A DNA stretch of 64,000 bases from Platycnemis pennipes (lineage: Eukaryota; Arthropoda; Insecta; Odonata; Platycnemididae), in NCBI GenBank assembly GCA_933228895.1, contig OW121852.1, forward strand, positions 61,546,872 through 61,610,871, given 5' to 3'. Positions 30,706 to 43,315 of this stretch are shown here, piece after piece. The notes under the pieces are model-generated. The model searched no databases. It was not told where the DNA came from and saw nothing but the letters and a program-made list of their open reading frames with translations. Positions within the stretch are counted from its first letter, which is position 1. Every line of letters starts with the position of its first letter. A program made the translations under genes and the position numbers.

Positions 30706-32265
30706 CAGTGGAACTGCGGTAGTACGAGTATGGCCTATTGCGAGACCCCCACCATTACAAGAGATTGCAGGGCACCGTCAATTGACCCTATGTTTGTAAT
30801 GTAAAAAAATACAATTTTTACGAGACCCTTTTGGTGTTGGCCCCCAAAATTGCATGTTTCTGTCATCGGCAAGCAAAAACCAAAAGTGGCCAACATTGCC
30901 ATAGCTTGCGATCTGTTAGAAATGAAATTAATACGCAGTGTTACGTATCAACTGCACGTTATAAATCACCATCCGATTAATTTATTGTTAATATTGGTGG
31001 AAATCCTGCAGCATTAGCAGTTACGAATACGTATTTGATCTTCTTTTGTTTCCCGGGCGGTCGAGGTCACACTTGCACGTCTGTGAGTTGAGAGCATTTC
31101 CAAGATAGACACCATGGCCCAAAAATGCATAACACTTAAGCGTCGGAAGGGAAAAACAGCAAGCTACTCAATTGTCTCTCCTAAATTTGTTTTCATATTT
31201 ATTTCACTCTATATTTAACAATGTTGAACATTTTCGTGAGTTAATTTTATAATTTATGAGATTATTGAAGTTAGCAAATTATTATTTGTTACCTATACTT
31301 GTAACAGCTTCATGTAATGTGATGAATGTGGTGCCAAAGGTGTAGCGCTCTTAGCTCAATGACTTTCAATACGTCTATATTCCTTTCTATGTTTTGCTGC
31401 CAATTTGAGCAACTATGTATATGAATTAATACTTAAAACCTTTTTTGGAATAGGAGGGCTCATCATTAGACCCATTTTTTCAGTCCTTTGTATCATACTA
31501 CCATTGCGCCTATACACCCGACAAATTTACTGTAAGTACGTAGAGGGCCTAATGAAATCTTTAAAAAGAACTTATTGTGATACAACCGCTATTTAAATAA
31601 AATTGTTATACATGGTAAAGCAGATTGTTTTTGAATGTGGACACTACATCAGTTGAAAGAAAATGCCCTCCAAGGCAGGATTCCTTCCACCACTTCTGCG
31701 GTCTCTTTTTGTCTGCTGAAACCATGGCATTACATTATTCCAAATGGCTTCCGCAAAATGTCGCGAAGAATGTGAATATACTGGTCATAAAAATTAATAC
31801 CAACCAAGGGAAAGCGTAAAAGCTAGTAACAAAGGCGAAACAATTTTGATTTATCTGTTATGGTTTAAATTTTCGGCAAAACTAATCAAAATTATGGAAT
31901 GAGCATTATCAAACGGTACGAGCATTAGAAAAGAGTAGCTTGGTCTGTTGTCCATTTGGGAAAATGGTCAGCAATTCGAGGCTTTTTGCATATGTTGAAG
32001 CAGGTACGGTGCTATTTGATCTAATGGTTAGTTGGCAAATTAAGAAGGGATATGAATTACTGCAAAAACTTTCCCCTTCTTTCGGGATTAGTGCTCAGAC
32101 TCTCTGGATGGAAATACTTCCACCATGACACCAACCTGATCCCTAGAAAATTGTTGACAATAGGTTTCATGGCGATTATTTACACCAACCTCGGTAAGAC
32201 GATACATCACTATAGCGAGGGTTTTCTTGGTCACTGTGTGGTCTCGTTTTAAAGAGGTTGCACTG
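30706..32265. mobile_element. Tigger-like non-autonomous element, TA-flanked
   Basis: Left end CAGTGGAACTGCGGTAGTAC at 30706; right end, inverted, CAGTGCAACCTCTTTAAAAC ending at 32265. Both are flanked by TA (30704-30705 and 32266-32267). Near 31113 an ATGGCCCAAAAATGC stretch translates as MAQKCITLKRRKGK, reminiscent of the Tigger DNA-binding start, but no transposase remains. It lies in the CLUAP1 intron 30345-33044. Confidence 0.7.
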
Positions 32266-33044
32266 TATTTAATATGGGTAAACCTTTGCAAAAAATTTTA
32301 ACACGTTTTCACCCTTCCCCCCTCCTGAAAAAAATTATTGAGTATTTTGTTGCATTGTTAAAATGAAATAAGAAAGTGTATACACAAAATAGCAAAGACA
32401 GTTTATTGATATAAGCATATTTATAATTTTCAGTATCTCTTATTTGTTATTTATGTGAATGATTAAAATTATCATACGTTCTCTTGCTGACAATAATCCT
32501 TTCTTCATCGATGTTTATTTATAATTTTTCCACGGAATATGCTTGATTCTTGTTTCATTACACAGTTGGGTAATAGATTTTTCTTTTTACTTTAAATTAT
32601 TAATGGGTAAGGGCCTAGCCACATTGAAACACCTGTTTCTGTTAGATCTCCAAAGTTAAGTTATGTTGGGCCCGGACGGAGGTTTGATGGTTGACCCTCC
32701 TCCATACCTCTACCGCGGTGCTCTTGTCCACTGTCTGCAAGTGGCAGGCAGGTTAAATGTGGGTTGGCACAATGGATCTGAAGAGGTGTAAGTGCCAGGG
32801 GGACCCCAGAAGGCCCCCGCCCACCCCTCCAATTTTTTCAATTATTAACAAACAGTGTGTTATAGCATAAACTGATTATGCTAGGTCAGAAGTCAGTGAA
32901 AAATCCTATCCACTGATACCTTCCTGAATGCTGTAGGCTTTGTGTTAGTTTAGTAAAAGGGAGTTGTGCAACAAAAATATTATACATTATCTGTAGTCAT
33001 CCTGGATTGAAGCTAATGCTTATCTTGACCTTATGTTTTACAAG

Positions 33045-33195
33045 GCCTGCTTTCTTAGAGGAGTTTCAAAAGTTAGAGGGGGAACTTCAAACATTGTATG
33101 CTGAATACCTCTATCGCCATCGCAGTTTAGCCTACCTGCTCCAGCAAGAAGAGGAATCTGCTGCAGCTGAAGCTGAGCGCATGGAGCAAACTAAG
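33045..33195 (+). CDS. CLUAP1: CLUAP1 exon 6 (coiled coil)
   Basis: 151 nt; acceptor TGTTTTACAAG, starts by completing Arg (AG+G), and the donor is GTGGAG at phase 0. The translation PAFLEEFQKLEGELQTLYAE, then YLYRHRSLAYLLQQEEES and RMEQTK, continues the coiled coil (family pattern PxFMDEYEKxEEELQxxYxxYLxKFxNLxYLEQQLE). The frame is open past the donor for three more codons before a stop, which supports splicing at 33196. Confidence 0.95.
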
Positions 33196-33284
33196 GTGGA
33201 GTGACATTGTGCTTCATAAAATTTTCTTCTTGAAGTTCCTTGTTCTTCTAGTTTTCTTTTCAGTTACAGTTGTATAATATGTAC

Positions 33285-34606
33285 TGTAATGGTCCTTGGC
33301 CACCCAGATTAAATTTTGGGCCGGGCTAAACGTGTACACTCAAAACTCTTGTGAATCCCTCCTGCACGAGGTCCACGGGGCTAACCTGCATCACCTTAGA
33401 CAAAAGAAAGGCCTCTTTAAAAGAGGATAAGTGGGGGGTTCCCGACCTCATCCAATTTTTCATATTCCCTGGCTTTACCGCTGGGGCAGAGCGTATTAAG
33501 GGTAAAATGGATGCGGCAGGGGGAGATAGGGAACCTCGTCTCTCGACCCGTGGATATGGATGAAACTCACACACAGTCTCATTCATTTAACCACACACTA
33601 TTTTTTCAGAAACCAGCATATTTTACAAATTTTATGATCCTCTTAAAATTAGTGAATGATGAATGAATGAAATGAATTTATGAGGTGTTAATGGCAAAAT
33701 AATGACAAACAATGATACAAAAATATAGGTAGCACCATCATAGGTGGCGGGCAAGCAACAACAATTTAGATTCTTTTACGAATCAGAGGGAGGTATTTAT
33801 TAGTCCTTCCTGTTTTTCTTTTTGTACTTGGTTCACACTAGTGATTTCAATCACTTAGTTCGCACGTTCACAGGGGACAGGGGGTATTTGTAACTGAATG
33901 CCTTTGCTGTAGCCATAAAGGGGGGGGGAGTTTTATGGAGTATTCATGGGGCGGCGATGACCTTACGTGACTGCAGCCTTGGCCTGGAGATATCGGCAAT
34001 ATTGGCTCTTCCGACTGCTAGCTCCGCCACATCAGGATCGGAGCGGCGTCTGGCACACGATGCTGTGGATTCTCCTTCTGGCCATGCTTCCTTCAGGGGA
34101 GCGGGGGGTCCCTTGTCATGGACCATGCATGGAAAACCAACGACCACGCAATGCTCGTAGCACAGTTTCTCCTCCTTGAGGTTTTCTCCTGTATGTCTGA
34201 TCTTTCAATCTGCAAATATGCGTACGTCACAATGGGCATAGGCTCAGCTCAATAATGTGTTTAGTCAAGAAGTCATCTCTTTTGCGTTGCTGCCGCTCGC
34301 CTTAAATACCCCTCTGATGGGGTGGGGGTTTCAATGTGGGGAAAATACACTATGGGAGGGGGGGTTTTTACGTCATTGGTAAAAATCCAATGTCTCACTT
34401 CACTCGTTTGTTGTTTCTTATTCACTCCATTGACCTAGACAGCCACACACCGTACACCACACTACCTCCTCACTCATACCGTCTCACCCTTCTCCACGGG
34501 ACTAGTTTAGAGGGGGTGGGGTAAGGATATGGTCGGGCCGAGGAAGGTTGGAAATAAAAAAACACCAAGTGAGGGAATAGGAGGTGTAATGGGGTAAACT
34601 ATTACA
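33285..34606. mobile_element. Probable solo LTR, 1322 bp
   Basis: Starts TGTAATGGTCC at 33285 and ends AAACTATTACA at 34606: TG...CA ends that are short inverted repeats (TGTAATrGT / ACTATTACA). Both sides carry GTAC (33281-33284 and 34607-34610), a 4 bp target duplication as made by Gypsy or BEL elements. Inside it is GC-rich with poly-G tracts and no long frames, unlike the surrounding AT-rich intron. The orientation is not known. Confidence 0.6.
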
Positions 34607-35840
34607 GTACCCATTCATTTATAACCATAGTACATGGTTGCTAATGTCTGTGCCCTATAGCACCTCTGAATTTCAAAGGAGAATTTCCTTCAAGAAGGAG
34701 GCATTTACTCATTGGAGAAAAATAATGGCAGGTTATTTAAATAGCAGGGTGGCGATCATCAGGGAAAACCGGGAAAACCTGGAATTGTCAGGGAATTTTG
34801 GAAATCTGGAATAGACAGGGAATTCTCATAACAGTCAGGGAGAAACTGGGATAGGAAATTCTTGTTACTTTTCAACCATTATGTTTACTGCCTTTTACCA
34901 TCTTTCCCGCCCTTCATTTCACCAAAACATTTCACCGAGAGGTAGTTGTAGCATACTAGCTTGTAGTAAGTACGTGCTTCCAGTTCAAAAAATACAAGAT
35001 GATGATTATTAAAGCGGTAATACAAGTACGATGACACGTGTGAACAAAATCTTATGTGAGATCATCTTCGATTTCCATACCCCCCTTCCTGAGACCATAA
35101 GAAGAGTTCTCCTTCCCTCCCCACCTTTCACGCTCGACGTAATTATTGAATGGCCTTAGCTCCCTCTCGAAGCAATTTAGTCAAGTCACAAACCACCTCA
35201 AATATGGCATTCTAAAATATGATGCTGCCGTTGCTAATTACCTCCCGTTTTCGCTCGCAGTGGCGCGATTACGTTTTGTTTGTTTATACAAATATTTTTA
35301 CGTTTTTGGTTTCCTCTTACAATCATGATCATGTTAATCAAGTTGTTATTCGATTTTAAAACTCATGCCATCCGATCTAGATCAAATCCAAGAACTTGGC
35401 TTTGGTTTGTATTTTTCGCGGTTCTTAGTGATACTTGTGCCGGAGTCTGCCAATAATTTGGCCCTTAACTTTGCGTTCTCAGTAATCTTCAACTTCCCAG
35501 AACTACCATGACACGCCACCTCTTCCTTGGAAAATTAAACATTTTCAATTTATAATTTTACCGAAGGAAACATACATGTCCACGGAAATACGATACACGG
35601 CCGCGAAAAATGTATTAAAAGTGTGTACAGTTTATGTGAGGGCTTAACTTGTGAAGGTTTAATATATATTTTTTCATTAGGGTGGAGGTTCCATATATTT
35701 TTTCATTCTTATAGCTTTTAATGTAGGTATTAATTTCAGCTTTTAAAATTTTCTGAGTTTTGATGAAAATTTAATTCAGCAGAAATAAAATATTCCGATA
35801 ATAGAAGATCTTTTGGCGATCGGTCAGGGATATCGGTAAA

Positions 35841-38470
35841 CCCAGGTAAAAATATTTGGTCTGTAACTAATCTGGATCTGGCCTGCAACTGGTCTGAAAG
35901 GCTGAATTTTGTTCTGTAAGTCGTCTGTAACAGGACTGGACTGGTCTGGATTTCAAAGAGGCAAAGGAAAATGGTCTGTAACTGGTCTGGAATTCTGGCC
36001 TGTAACTGCACTGTAACATTCGATAGTGTGTGACTGTTCTGGATCCATTGCCTGTAACTGTACTGCTATATTTGATGGTCTGCACCTGGTCTGGATCTAT
36101 TCTGTAACTGTGCTGAAATTTTCTATGGATTTTAACTGGTCTGGATTCTAACATGACACAGAGCTCTGATATTTTATTTGGTGATCTACAATTGATCTTA
36201 AATTTATTTGTAACTGTTCAATGATAAGAATATATTTCAGACATTAATGCTTAATGGGATTAGGAATTCACTTTTTAAGTTACGTGAGTTTTTTCTAGAA
36301 GAGTTGCAATTTATATATTTGCTGTCATATAGATGAATTGCACATGGTTTAAAGGGTACCCACTACCCATCACTATGGCTTGTGGAGAGTTGCTTTACTT
36401 GGATAGCATTATACAAAAGGCTATGTCATAAATGTACTCTCAAATATTAGAAGTAGGTACTTTATCTCAAATCATCTAGTTAGTAAAGATAGTCGAAAAA
36501 GAACACAAGGTAAAAATAAATATTTTCTAAATGATAGTTGAAGTAATTAAGTAATTAGGTTGAAATAGGGTTTTGGGGCAGTAGTTATAATTTTCACATA
36601 AATTTGGTATTTGTAAGCTTCATAGCAAGTTACTTAATTTTTATTATCCATTTCTTCAATTATGAGGTTGTGCATCAATATAAAAATATATAGATATATT
36701 GATAATGGTTCATATCTACACCCGGCATGTAGCCAGAAACTTGCTTCGGGGGGGCTAAGTCTTGTGTTACTTGTAACAAATCACATGCACATTCGGTGCC
36801 GACATGTTACAAATCTCTTCCCTTAATTTTCAGTGCTTGGTATTTACTTTTACAATGCCCATACTTATCTCTTCTCACTGGCAAAGTTCACTGCTAAAAT
36901 CAGATCAACAAAATTATTGGGAAAAAATTTCGAGGCAGTGGGGGGGAGGGGCTGAAGTACCAGAAGCCCCCCCCATCGTTGAATCGTATTGAGAGGAGTG
37001 GCTTCAAATTCATTGAAATTAACTATTAATAGTTCCTTCCTGCTTTTAATAATAAATTGAAAGAGATGTAGTTATTACAATATTTAAGTCTTCTGATCGT
37101 GCTGCTTTCAGATGCCTTTATGTGGAGGAGCTAAGGAGAAGATAAAACGCCAAAGAATGTATTTCTGAGTAACAGTGTCACCAGTGGGCGCAAGATAAAC
37201 GCTGATTTCTCATGGAAATGTATAATTAATGACTGATAATAAATGTAGGGGTAAATAGATGCAAAACAATTTAAATTATTTACCCTCTTCTAGTTATGTA
37301 ACTTTCGTAATGAATGTTATTCGGAATTATGCTAGGAACGAGTGTATTTGGAAATCTAATCAGAATAGTGAAATCAATTTCCTCCTACCAATTAGCTAAA
37401 TTTGCTAAAATAAATAACCGTAGTTGTGAAATGTTACCGTAACGAATTTCTAAATGTTTATTAAGATTTCATAATTGTTTCCCGAATTATCTTTGATTCA
37501 ATTTCAACTACATATTTGAAAGTGGATTATATCGTATTTACTTTGTTATTTTGCATTATTAATAGTATTTTTATTACCTGGCGCATTATTATTAGTAAAA
37601 AATTTCATTAGTATTCAGACTTATCTCCGTAACCACTACGTTTACGCTTTCAAGCCTCCAGGTACGTTTTCATTACCCTTCCTTTCTTTCCTAAGAACTT
37701 GCCAATTCTACCTGTGAAATCAGTCTGCAGCTTGCTTCTCAGATGGTTGGTTGGTTATTCAGGGGAGGCGACCAACAGCTGAGGTCATTTGCGCCATTTG
37801 GGATAGGTGGGTAATGGTAGGAGTTTTCAGGGAACGGAGGAAGGGTGGAGAGAAACCCGGTGTCGGCATTAGCCTACTCTTAAAGAAAGGTGCCAAGGGG
37901 ACCACGGCTTAACGTCCCATCCGACGGATGGAGTACTGAACTTGAAATGCCCTCCACTAGGCACTCAAGTGGGGACGGGTTTTCCACTGAAAAATCCGCC
38001 ACTGCCGGGAATCGAACCCGGGCCCTCGGGGTGGGAGGCCAGTACTCTAGCCATTGCTTCTTAGATTTATCTGTTTAGGCTGTTTCCTTTTCCATATTGG
38101 CTGAGCTGAACCACCCAGATCAATGAGATTGACTGGTCAACAAGTTATCCCATCTCAGGTTAAGTACTTATTACAAACCAGCTAGTCACTAGAACAGATT
38201 AGCTCCTGACCTGATAGATCCTCTGAGAACAGACCAGTTACAGAAAAGATAAACCCTCTAAATCCAGCCCAATTCCAGAGCAACAGCTCAAGCGGTACAG
38301 ACCAGTTACAGACGAGACTGTAAAACCTGGTTCCAGACCAGTTACAGACCATACTGGTCTGGAGCCATGTTTCAATTTCTTCCCAGTTTCAGACCACATA
38401 CAGACCTCTTGCTCCACCCCGGTTCCAGAACTGTTCCAGTTTAGTTACAGACCAAATATTTTTACCTGGG
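35841..38470. repeat. Fold-back repeat with tandem GGTCTGTAACT arms
   Basis: Ends CCCAGGTAAAAATATTTGGT and its inverse ACCAAATATTTTTACCTGGG are perfect. The left arm (to about 36150) is a degenerate array of TGGTCTGTAACTGGTCTGGA; the right arm (from about 38200) is the inverse, TCCAGACCAGTTACAGACCA. Long arms built of short direct repeats recall Foldback-type elements. The loop contains a SINE (37745-38053) and plain AT-rich DNA. Confidence 0.75.
37745..38053 (-). mobile_element. Full-length tRNA-derived SINE with 13 bp TSD
   Basis: Minus strand. The head near 38053 reads GGCTAGAGTACTGGCCTCCC (A box region) and GGGTTCGATTCCCGG (B box). The tail at 37745 is an ACC/CCAA repeat. It is flanked by TTGCTTCTCAGAT (37732-37744) and TTGCTTCTTAGAT (38054-38066), a 13 bp duplication with one mismatch. 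About 309 bp long. It inserted into the loop of the fold-back element, so it is younger than it. Confidence 0.88.
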
Positions 38471-39062
38471 AAGTCATCAGGGAAAAGTCAGGGAATTTGA
38501 TAATTGATTATCAGTAGCCACCCTGAATAGGGAATTTAACAAAAGGCTGGTAAAAAGTCTGAGCATATGGAGCAAACATGATTCTAAATTCTTGTTTCAA
38601 GGAAAGGAGACAAAATTATGCCTAAATAATATGATGATTTTTCTTAAGTTTAGGGACAGCAGCAATGAAATATAAAATGATAGCTGAAAAATGAACATCC
38701 AAAATGATCATTTTTAGGGACAAAAACTGGAACTTCCATCTCTTATGTCATCATTTGTGCAGGTCTTTTTTCTCCATCCCTGTAGACATATGTGAATGCG
38801 AAAGGCAGCCAATCAGAGCGCACAGCAGCAAATGTGGCGTGCAGAGGCCAGTCATCAAACATCTATTGTAAGCAACACACAACCATGAATGTTATAGATT
38901 CAATGTCTCAAATGAATTTGAATTCAATTTGAAAAGGAATCAAGAAAATGACTGTGAGTGGTGAAAATGATAACTTGAGCTATTCTTTTTCCTTTCTCAG
39001 GCAGCTATATATTTAATACCTGAACACCTAAGTGGAAAATGATAGTGTGGTTCAGGCTTTAG

Positions 39063-39290
39063 ACTCCACTTTTGAGATGTGGATGTAGAGAAGCTTGGAT
39101 ATAGTGGGATGGATGGAAAGGAAGACTAACAAGGAAGTGCTGGTAGTGGTTAGAGATGAAAGGAGGTTGATTCGAAAAATTAAATCCGAGGACAGAGTGG
39201 ATAAATGGAATGGATAATGAGGGGTGAATGTTTTGAAAGATGTGATAGAGGAAAGAAAAGTGATGCAGAAGGAGACAAAGTTGCTTGGCT
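39063..39290 (+). pseudogene. RTE-like LINE 3' fragment
   Basis: The + strand translation across a stop gives FEMWM.RSLDIVGWMERKTN, then KEVLVVVRDERRLIRKIKSE and GVNVLKDVIEER. This corresponds to the C-terminal block of the LINE at 4340-6130 (FEIWCYRRMMKIEWIDRVTN, EEVLRRVGEKRSL). Short and broken. Confidence 0.65.
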
Positions 39291-39522
39291 AATCTGTTAT
39301 ACTGGAAAGTGAAACTGGGAATGCCTACAAGTTTATGTTTATAAGCTCAAGATTACTTTTTATTGGAAAGGAGAAAGGCCACTAAAAGCAAAAACATTGT
39401 TACCAATTGTTACATTAAAATGAAATATTTAATGACGTGGATAATATTGACAGAGGATCAAATTGGTTAACCTATTCCTGCTTTTATTTCACTTCTAATG
39501 CTTCCATTTTTTTGGGGAAATA

Positions 39523-40999
39523 CCCTATTTACGCGTGTAAGCCGCGCACCTTTTTTCCCGAAAGACCCAAGAAAAAATGGGGGTGCGCGGCTTATACGAA
39601 TCCTCCAGATTTCGTGTTAGCCGCGAACCATTTTTCCTCAGATTCCTGTTGTTTTCTCTCCTAAGTTTTGCATTCTGTCTCGTAGTAGTGGTATACTAGT
39701 CTTCGCAGCATGGTTTAGTAGTAAATCGTACATTGTAAAGTATTCTGAAATTTTGAAGTATGTAATTAAAAATAAAAATCCGCGTTTAACAAAGTCTGAG
39801 CGTACAACGGTACTGAAAGAAACGCTAGATCAGAAACACCATTTGTCAAAGCAATAGATTTATCGTGTATAGATCGTAAGTAGGACAACACATTATAGCA
39901 CTGATATGTATTTAAATATACTGTATACTGCGCTGCCGCAAGGAGTTTTATGTTTTTTCAAAATCGTAAGCGGAGTTTGTTTCGGTATCACGTATCAGTA
40001 GCAACATTGTTACGTACTAATAGATAGCTCCTTTTGCGTACACATTAAAGCTACGTTGCAAACACAACAAAAAATTTGTTACGTGGTGGCAATAGTCGTA
40101 TGCTCAGAGAATATACCTTCTTACTATCCGTGCTATCCGCTCCAAGCCCGAGAGTAGTAAACGCGTTCGAATCGATCATTTAGCATTTTAAAATAATTTG
40201 CTATTATCACCTTAAAATGAATTCTGGTGTGAAATTTCGATAGTTTCCTGTGAGTATAAAGGTACATATTATAAATGATGCCGAAAAAATAGGAAATCGA
40301 GCTCCATGAAGGAAATATGGTGCATCTGAATCTAGCAGTGACGAAAACTAAGAATGAGAACTGTTATGATATGAATATTCATTAGTGATTTATGATTATA
40401 TTTCCGGGAATGTGTTTTTATTTAGTTTTATAAGAATTATAATTGTTATTACATTGAGCTTAGTTTTTTCCGTGTGTTCCCAAGACTTTTCGGTGTTTTA
40501 AATCGTCCCAGTCCACAGCTACTACGCAGAGAGCAGACGAGATCACCGCTATCGGGTACGGATGGCATTTGGCTTTTTTTTTGTTGATATGCCAACGATT
40601 TCCGTGATAATAGAGTAATCACGGGTTGAAATTGTATATATTTTTGCAATTATTTCAGTTGGATGTTCTTTTGAACAAATGCTGTTTTTATAGCTGGATG
40701 ATGTGATTGTATGAAACTGTGATTACTGTGAGATGCTACGAGAAACAGATGCACAGTAAAAGAGGCCGTGCATTGATGACGATAATAACACGTAATTCAA
40801 TCAATTAATGAGAAAGACGTGCATGTAATTTAGGCACAGCATTTCTAGAAAAGAACGTGCATTCATGTTATGACAAAATGATGCAGACTCAAGGGAAAAA
40901 ATTTTTTTTTTCGATAGAAATAATTTTTTCCTCACGAACCTGCCCGGAAATAGGGGTGCACGGGATACACGAGGGCGCGGCTTACACGAGTAAATACGG
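39523..40999. mobile_element. Pogo/mariner-like non-autonomous element, TA-flanked
   Basis: Left end CCCTATTTACGCGTGTAAGC at 39523 and inverted right end CCGTATTTACTCGTGTAAGC ending at 40999, both continuing CGCGC. TA lies at 39521-39522 and 41000-41001. GTGCGCGGCTTATACGA near 39585 and GGGCGCGGCTTACACGAG near 40972 are further copies. Near 40325 the frame SESSSDEN then stop looks like an acidic transposase C terminus, but no catalytic part is left. 1477 bp. Confidence 0.75.
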
Positions 41000-41019
41000 T
41001 AACATTCTTGTAGTGAAGG

Positions 41020-41520
41020 CTGATTGGGTGCTCCACTGGGTCAATTCTTCCATTGCTGCTAAAGTTTCAAAGAATGAGTCTTTCTCCATCCTCAGGACTT
41101 GAGTGTCATCTTTGAGGGTCTCTCTGGAGCAATAGTCAAAAAGGAGGCTGATTGTTTGGGAGGCCACACTCCTTAGAGGTAACATCAGCCTTTCTAGGCT
41201 GCTAACTGCCAAATGGCACTCTTGAGGCCCCCCCTCTCCCCTATGCAAAAAATCCCAGTCCATGTCATTGAGGAAGGGTCTCCCCAATATGAGGCAAGGG
41301 TAGAAGGGTGCTCTCTTGCAGGACCGTATCACAGAGTTGTCAAATATCCACGAACTCGGAACAGAAAAATTTGTCCTCCAAGGTAATGAATTTTCTTTAT
41401 GCCTGTATCGTCAAAAGGACAATGAAAAGACAACGAGGGTAAATGCAGAAGAGTAAAAGCCAAGATCAATCCTGAGAAGATTTTCTTCATACATTCCTGG
41501 AATTTACCACTCCTTTCCAC
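41020..41520 (-). pseudogene. Possible LTR-retroelement protease fragment
   Basis: The minus-strand translation contains PFYPCLILGRPFLNDMDWDF near 41300-41250, which resembles the (I/L)LGxDFL strand after the active-site loop of retropepsins, followed by a region with LAAMEELTQWST. No DSG/DTG or RT motif is seen. This is a weak, motif-level call only. Confidence 0.25.
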
Positions 41521-41601
41521 TAGGGAGACATTTTTGCTGCCCTACTATCCCATTGTTTGATGACCTTTCTTGTTAATAAAAAACTCAAAATCCTATTTCA
41601 G

Positions 41602-41779
41602 ATGGCCACTCGTAAAATGATTGAGCAAATGCAGAAGGATAACCAAGGGTGGGACCCATTGTCACTTGACACTCTTGCCAATGAAGAGGATGAGATGGGA
41701 GATATGAAGCCTGAAAACCAAGGTGTAAGGAGTGGAATCAAGGGCAGCTCTCGGAAGAGTCGAATGAGCACTGGAAAAG
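41602..41779 (+). CDS. CLUAP1: CLUAP1 exon 7
   Basis: 178 nt; acceptor CCTATTTCAG, enters at phase 0, donor AAAAG|GTAATT at phase 1. The translation MATRKMIEQMQKDNQGWDPL, then SLDTLANEEDEMGDMKPENQ and GSSRKSRMSTGK, moves from the end of the coiled coil into the acidic, low-complexity tail. The tail is weakly conserved in the family, but the phase fits the last exon exactly (G+GT gives Gly). The leading ATG is an ordinary internal Met. Confidence 0.88.
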
Positions 41780-43313
41780 GTAATTAGTTTTTAACATAAT
41801 GATGATCGATGAAATTTTCTCATTATGGAATGAAAAAAATGAAATATGAAAGAAAATGTATTTCTCTCAATATTTTATTTTAGTTGTTTGATTTGAAGAA
41901 AGGAAATACATTATTAACTCCCAAAATGCTTTGTTAAGTAAATTAAATTTGCTATATAAATTCATCTGTCTCTAGTTCAGAAGAGAGCATCTATTTTTGG
42001 CTAATGTTGCTAATAATGCACAGAAGTTTTGTCTTTTTGACAACATTATTAATCTATTCTATGTACATATTATTAGCTAGGAATCTTAAGCATGTGTTAT
42101 GCATGTAGTTTTTAGGTTATAAGATGTTGTTAAATTGAATTTATTTTTCCAAACATGCACACATATCTTATGTTTGAAATTGTTGTCCACTTGGAATGGC
42201 TTTAATTATTATAGTCTCTCCTTATATGTAATTATAATTGTAAATAGAGTAATTTGTGAAAAATGTTTTCCATGAATATCATACTTAACAGTAGGTGTAT
42301 GATATTTTGGTTGTTCATTGCTATATTCGGTTGACCTTTAAACTTCTTCTTTGAACTACATATGAATGTTTTTGTTATGCACCATAGCTTTTTAATATGC
42401 ATTTGCATTAATTTATTTCACCAATATTAATTTTAAGATGTGACACATTTCACGGTGTTGTGTGAAGTAGTTAGCCCAAGCTGATTGAAAATTATAGCAC
42501 ATGCTTTTTATTGCTGCATTTAGTGATTGCTATATCCTCTCATGAAATGATGTATGTAATTGAAAATTATAATTCTTTACATTTATTGTGTACACCATTG
42601 TAGGAATCTCCTTGTAATGACACCATGTCGTGAGAGTCTGTCAGAAAGTTAGGGTTCACTGTTGTTTGTATGTTTACTGAAGTGATGGTAGCCTACTATA
42701 AGACTTGCTACTCCTACAAAATATTTAGGGTTAAATTGAAAACATGCAAACAGTCCAAATTGTGAGCAGAAATTAGTTTTGCAGTCATGTAACCCTATAT
42801 ACACTGAAGTCAACAGTCTATGTTATTTAAATTGAGTGTCTGGTTTCAATTATATTTTGTGTCATGAATCCACGGAGCTGAAGAGATAGTGGATAGAACG
42901 TGACTAGGCACTATTATTTTCTTCTAAATTCTGTAAAATTATGGCAACCTGGAGTCCTCATAATGTAAAAATATTGTGAAGAGGAATATCTTTCATAGTG
43001 TGAAGTATTCTTTACTTCAGAGCCATTCGCTTAGGCCTTCACAAGACAATGCATATGGCAAAGGTAGCTCATGTTTCTATTCCTCTGTTAATAAAACTGC
43101 ATCTTAAAGCACAAGTAGTTACTTCTGTTTCTTAATTTTAATAATTAATGTGATACATGTTATACTTATAATTATATAAATACAATCAATGAAGCATAAT
43201 GTAAGCCTTGTATCAATTAGTCTCAGACAATGAATCAAGCCAGTCAGTACATGTACTTTTTTTGAGCGAAATGTGATTCCAAATACATATCTAGATGTTT
43301 TTCTCTCATGGAC
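41780..43313 (+). other. Start of the 19.3 kb CLUAP1 last intron, plain sequence
   Basis: About 1.5 kb of AT-rich intron with no ORF, inverted repeat or recognised element. The intron then continues through the DNA transposons to 61078. Confidence 0.6.
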
Positions 43314-43315
43314 TA

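Larger units (their letters stand above)
34745..38525. mobile_element. 3.8 kb inverted-repeat DNA element, CAGGGTGGC ends
   Basis: Left end CAGGGTGGCGATCATCAGGG, right end inverted CAGGGTGGCTACTGATAATC; the first 9 bp are identical. It is flanked by AATAG on both sides (34740-34744 and 38526-38530). Near the left end are many GGGAAAACC and TCAGGGAATT words, which recur inverted at the right end (GGAAAAGTCAGGGAATTTG). No transposase was found. The interior is largely another fold-back repeat (35841-38470), so the element is composite. Confidence 0.55.

Noticed and set aside
37999..38053. Functional tRNA gene
   Set aside because: A and B boxes are good, but it is the head of a SINE with body, tail and 13 bp TSD; the cloverleaf arms are not intact.
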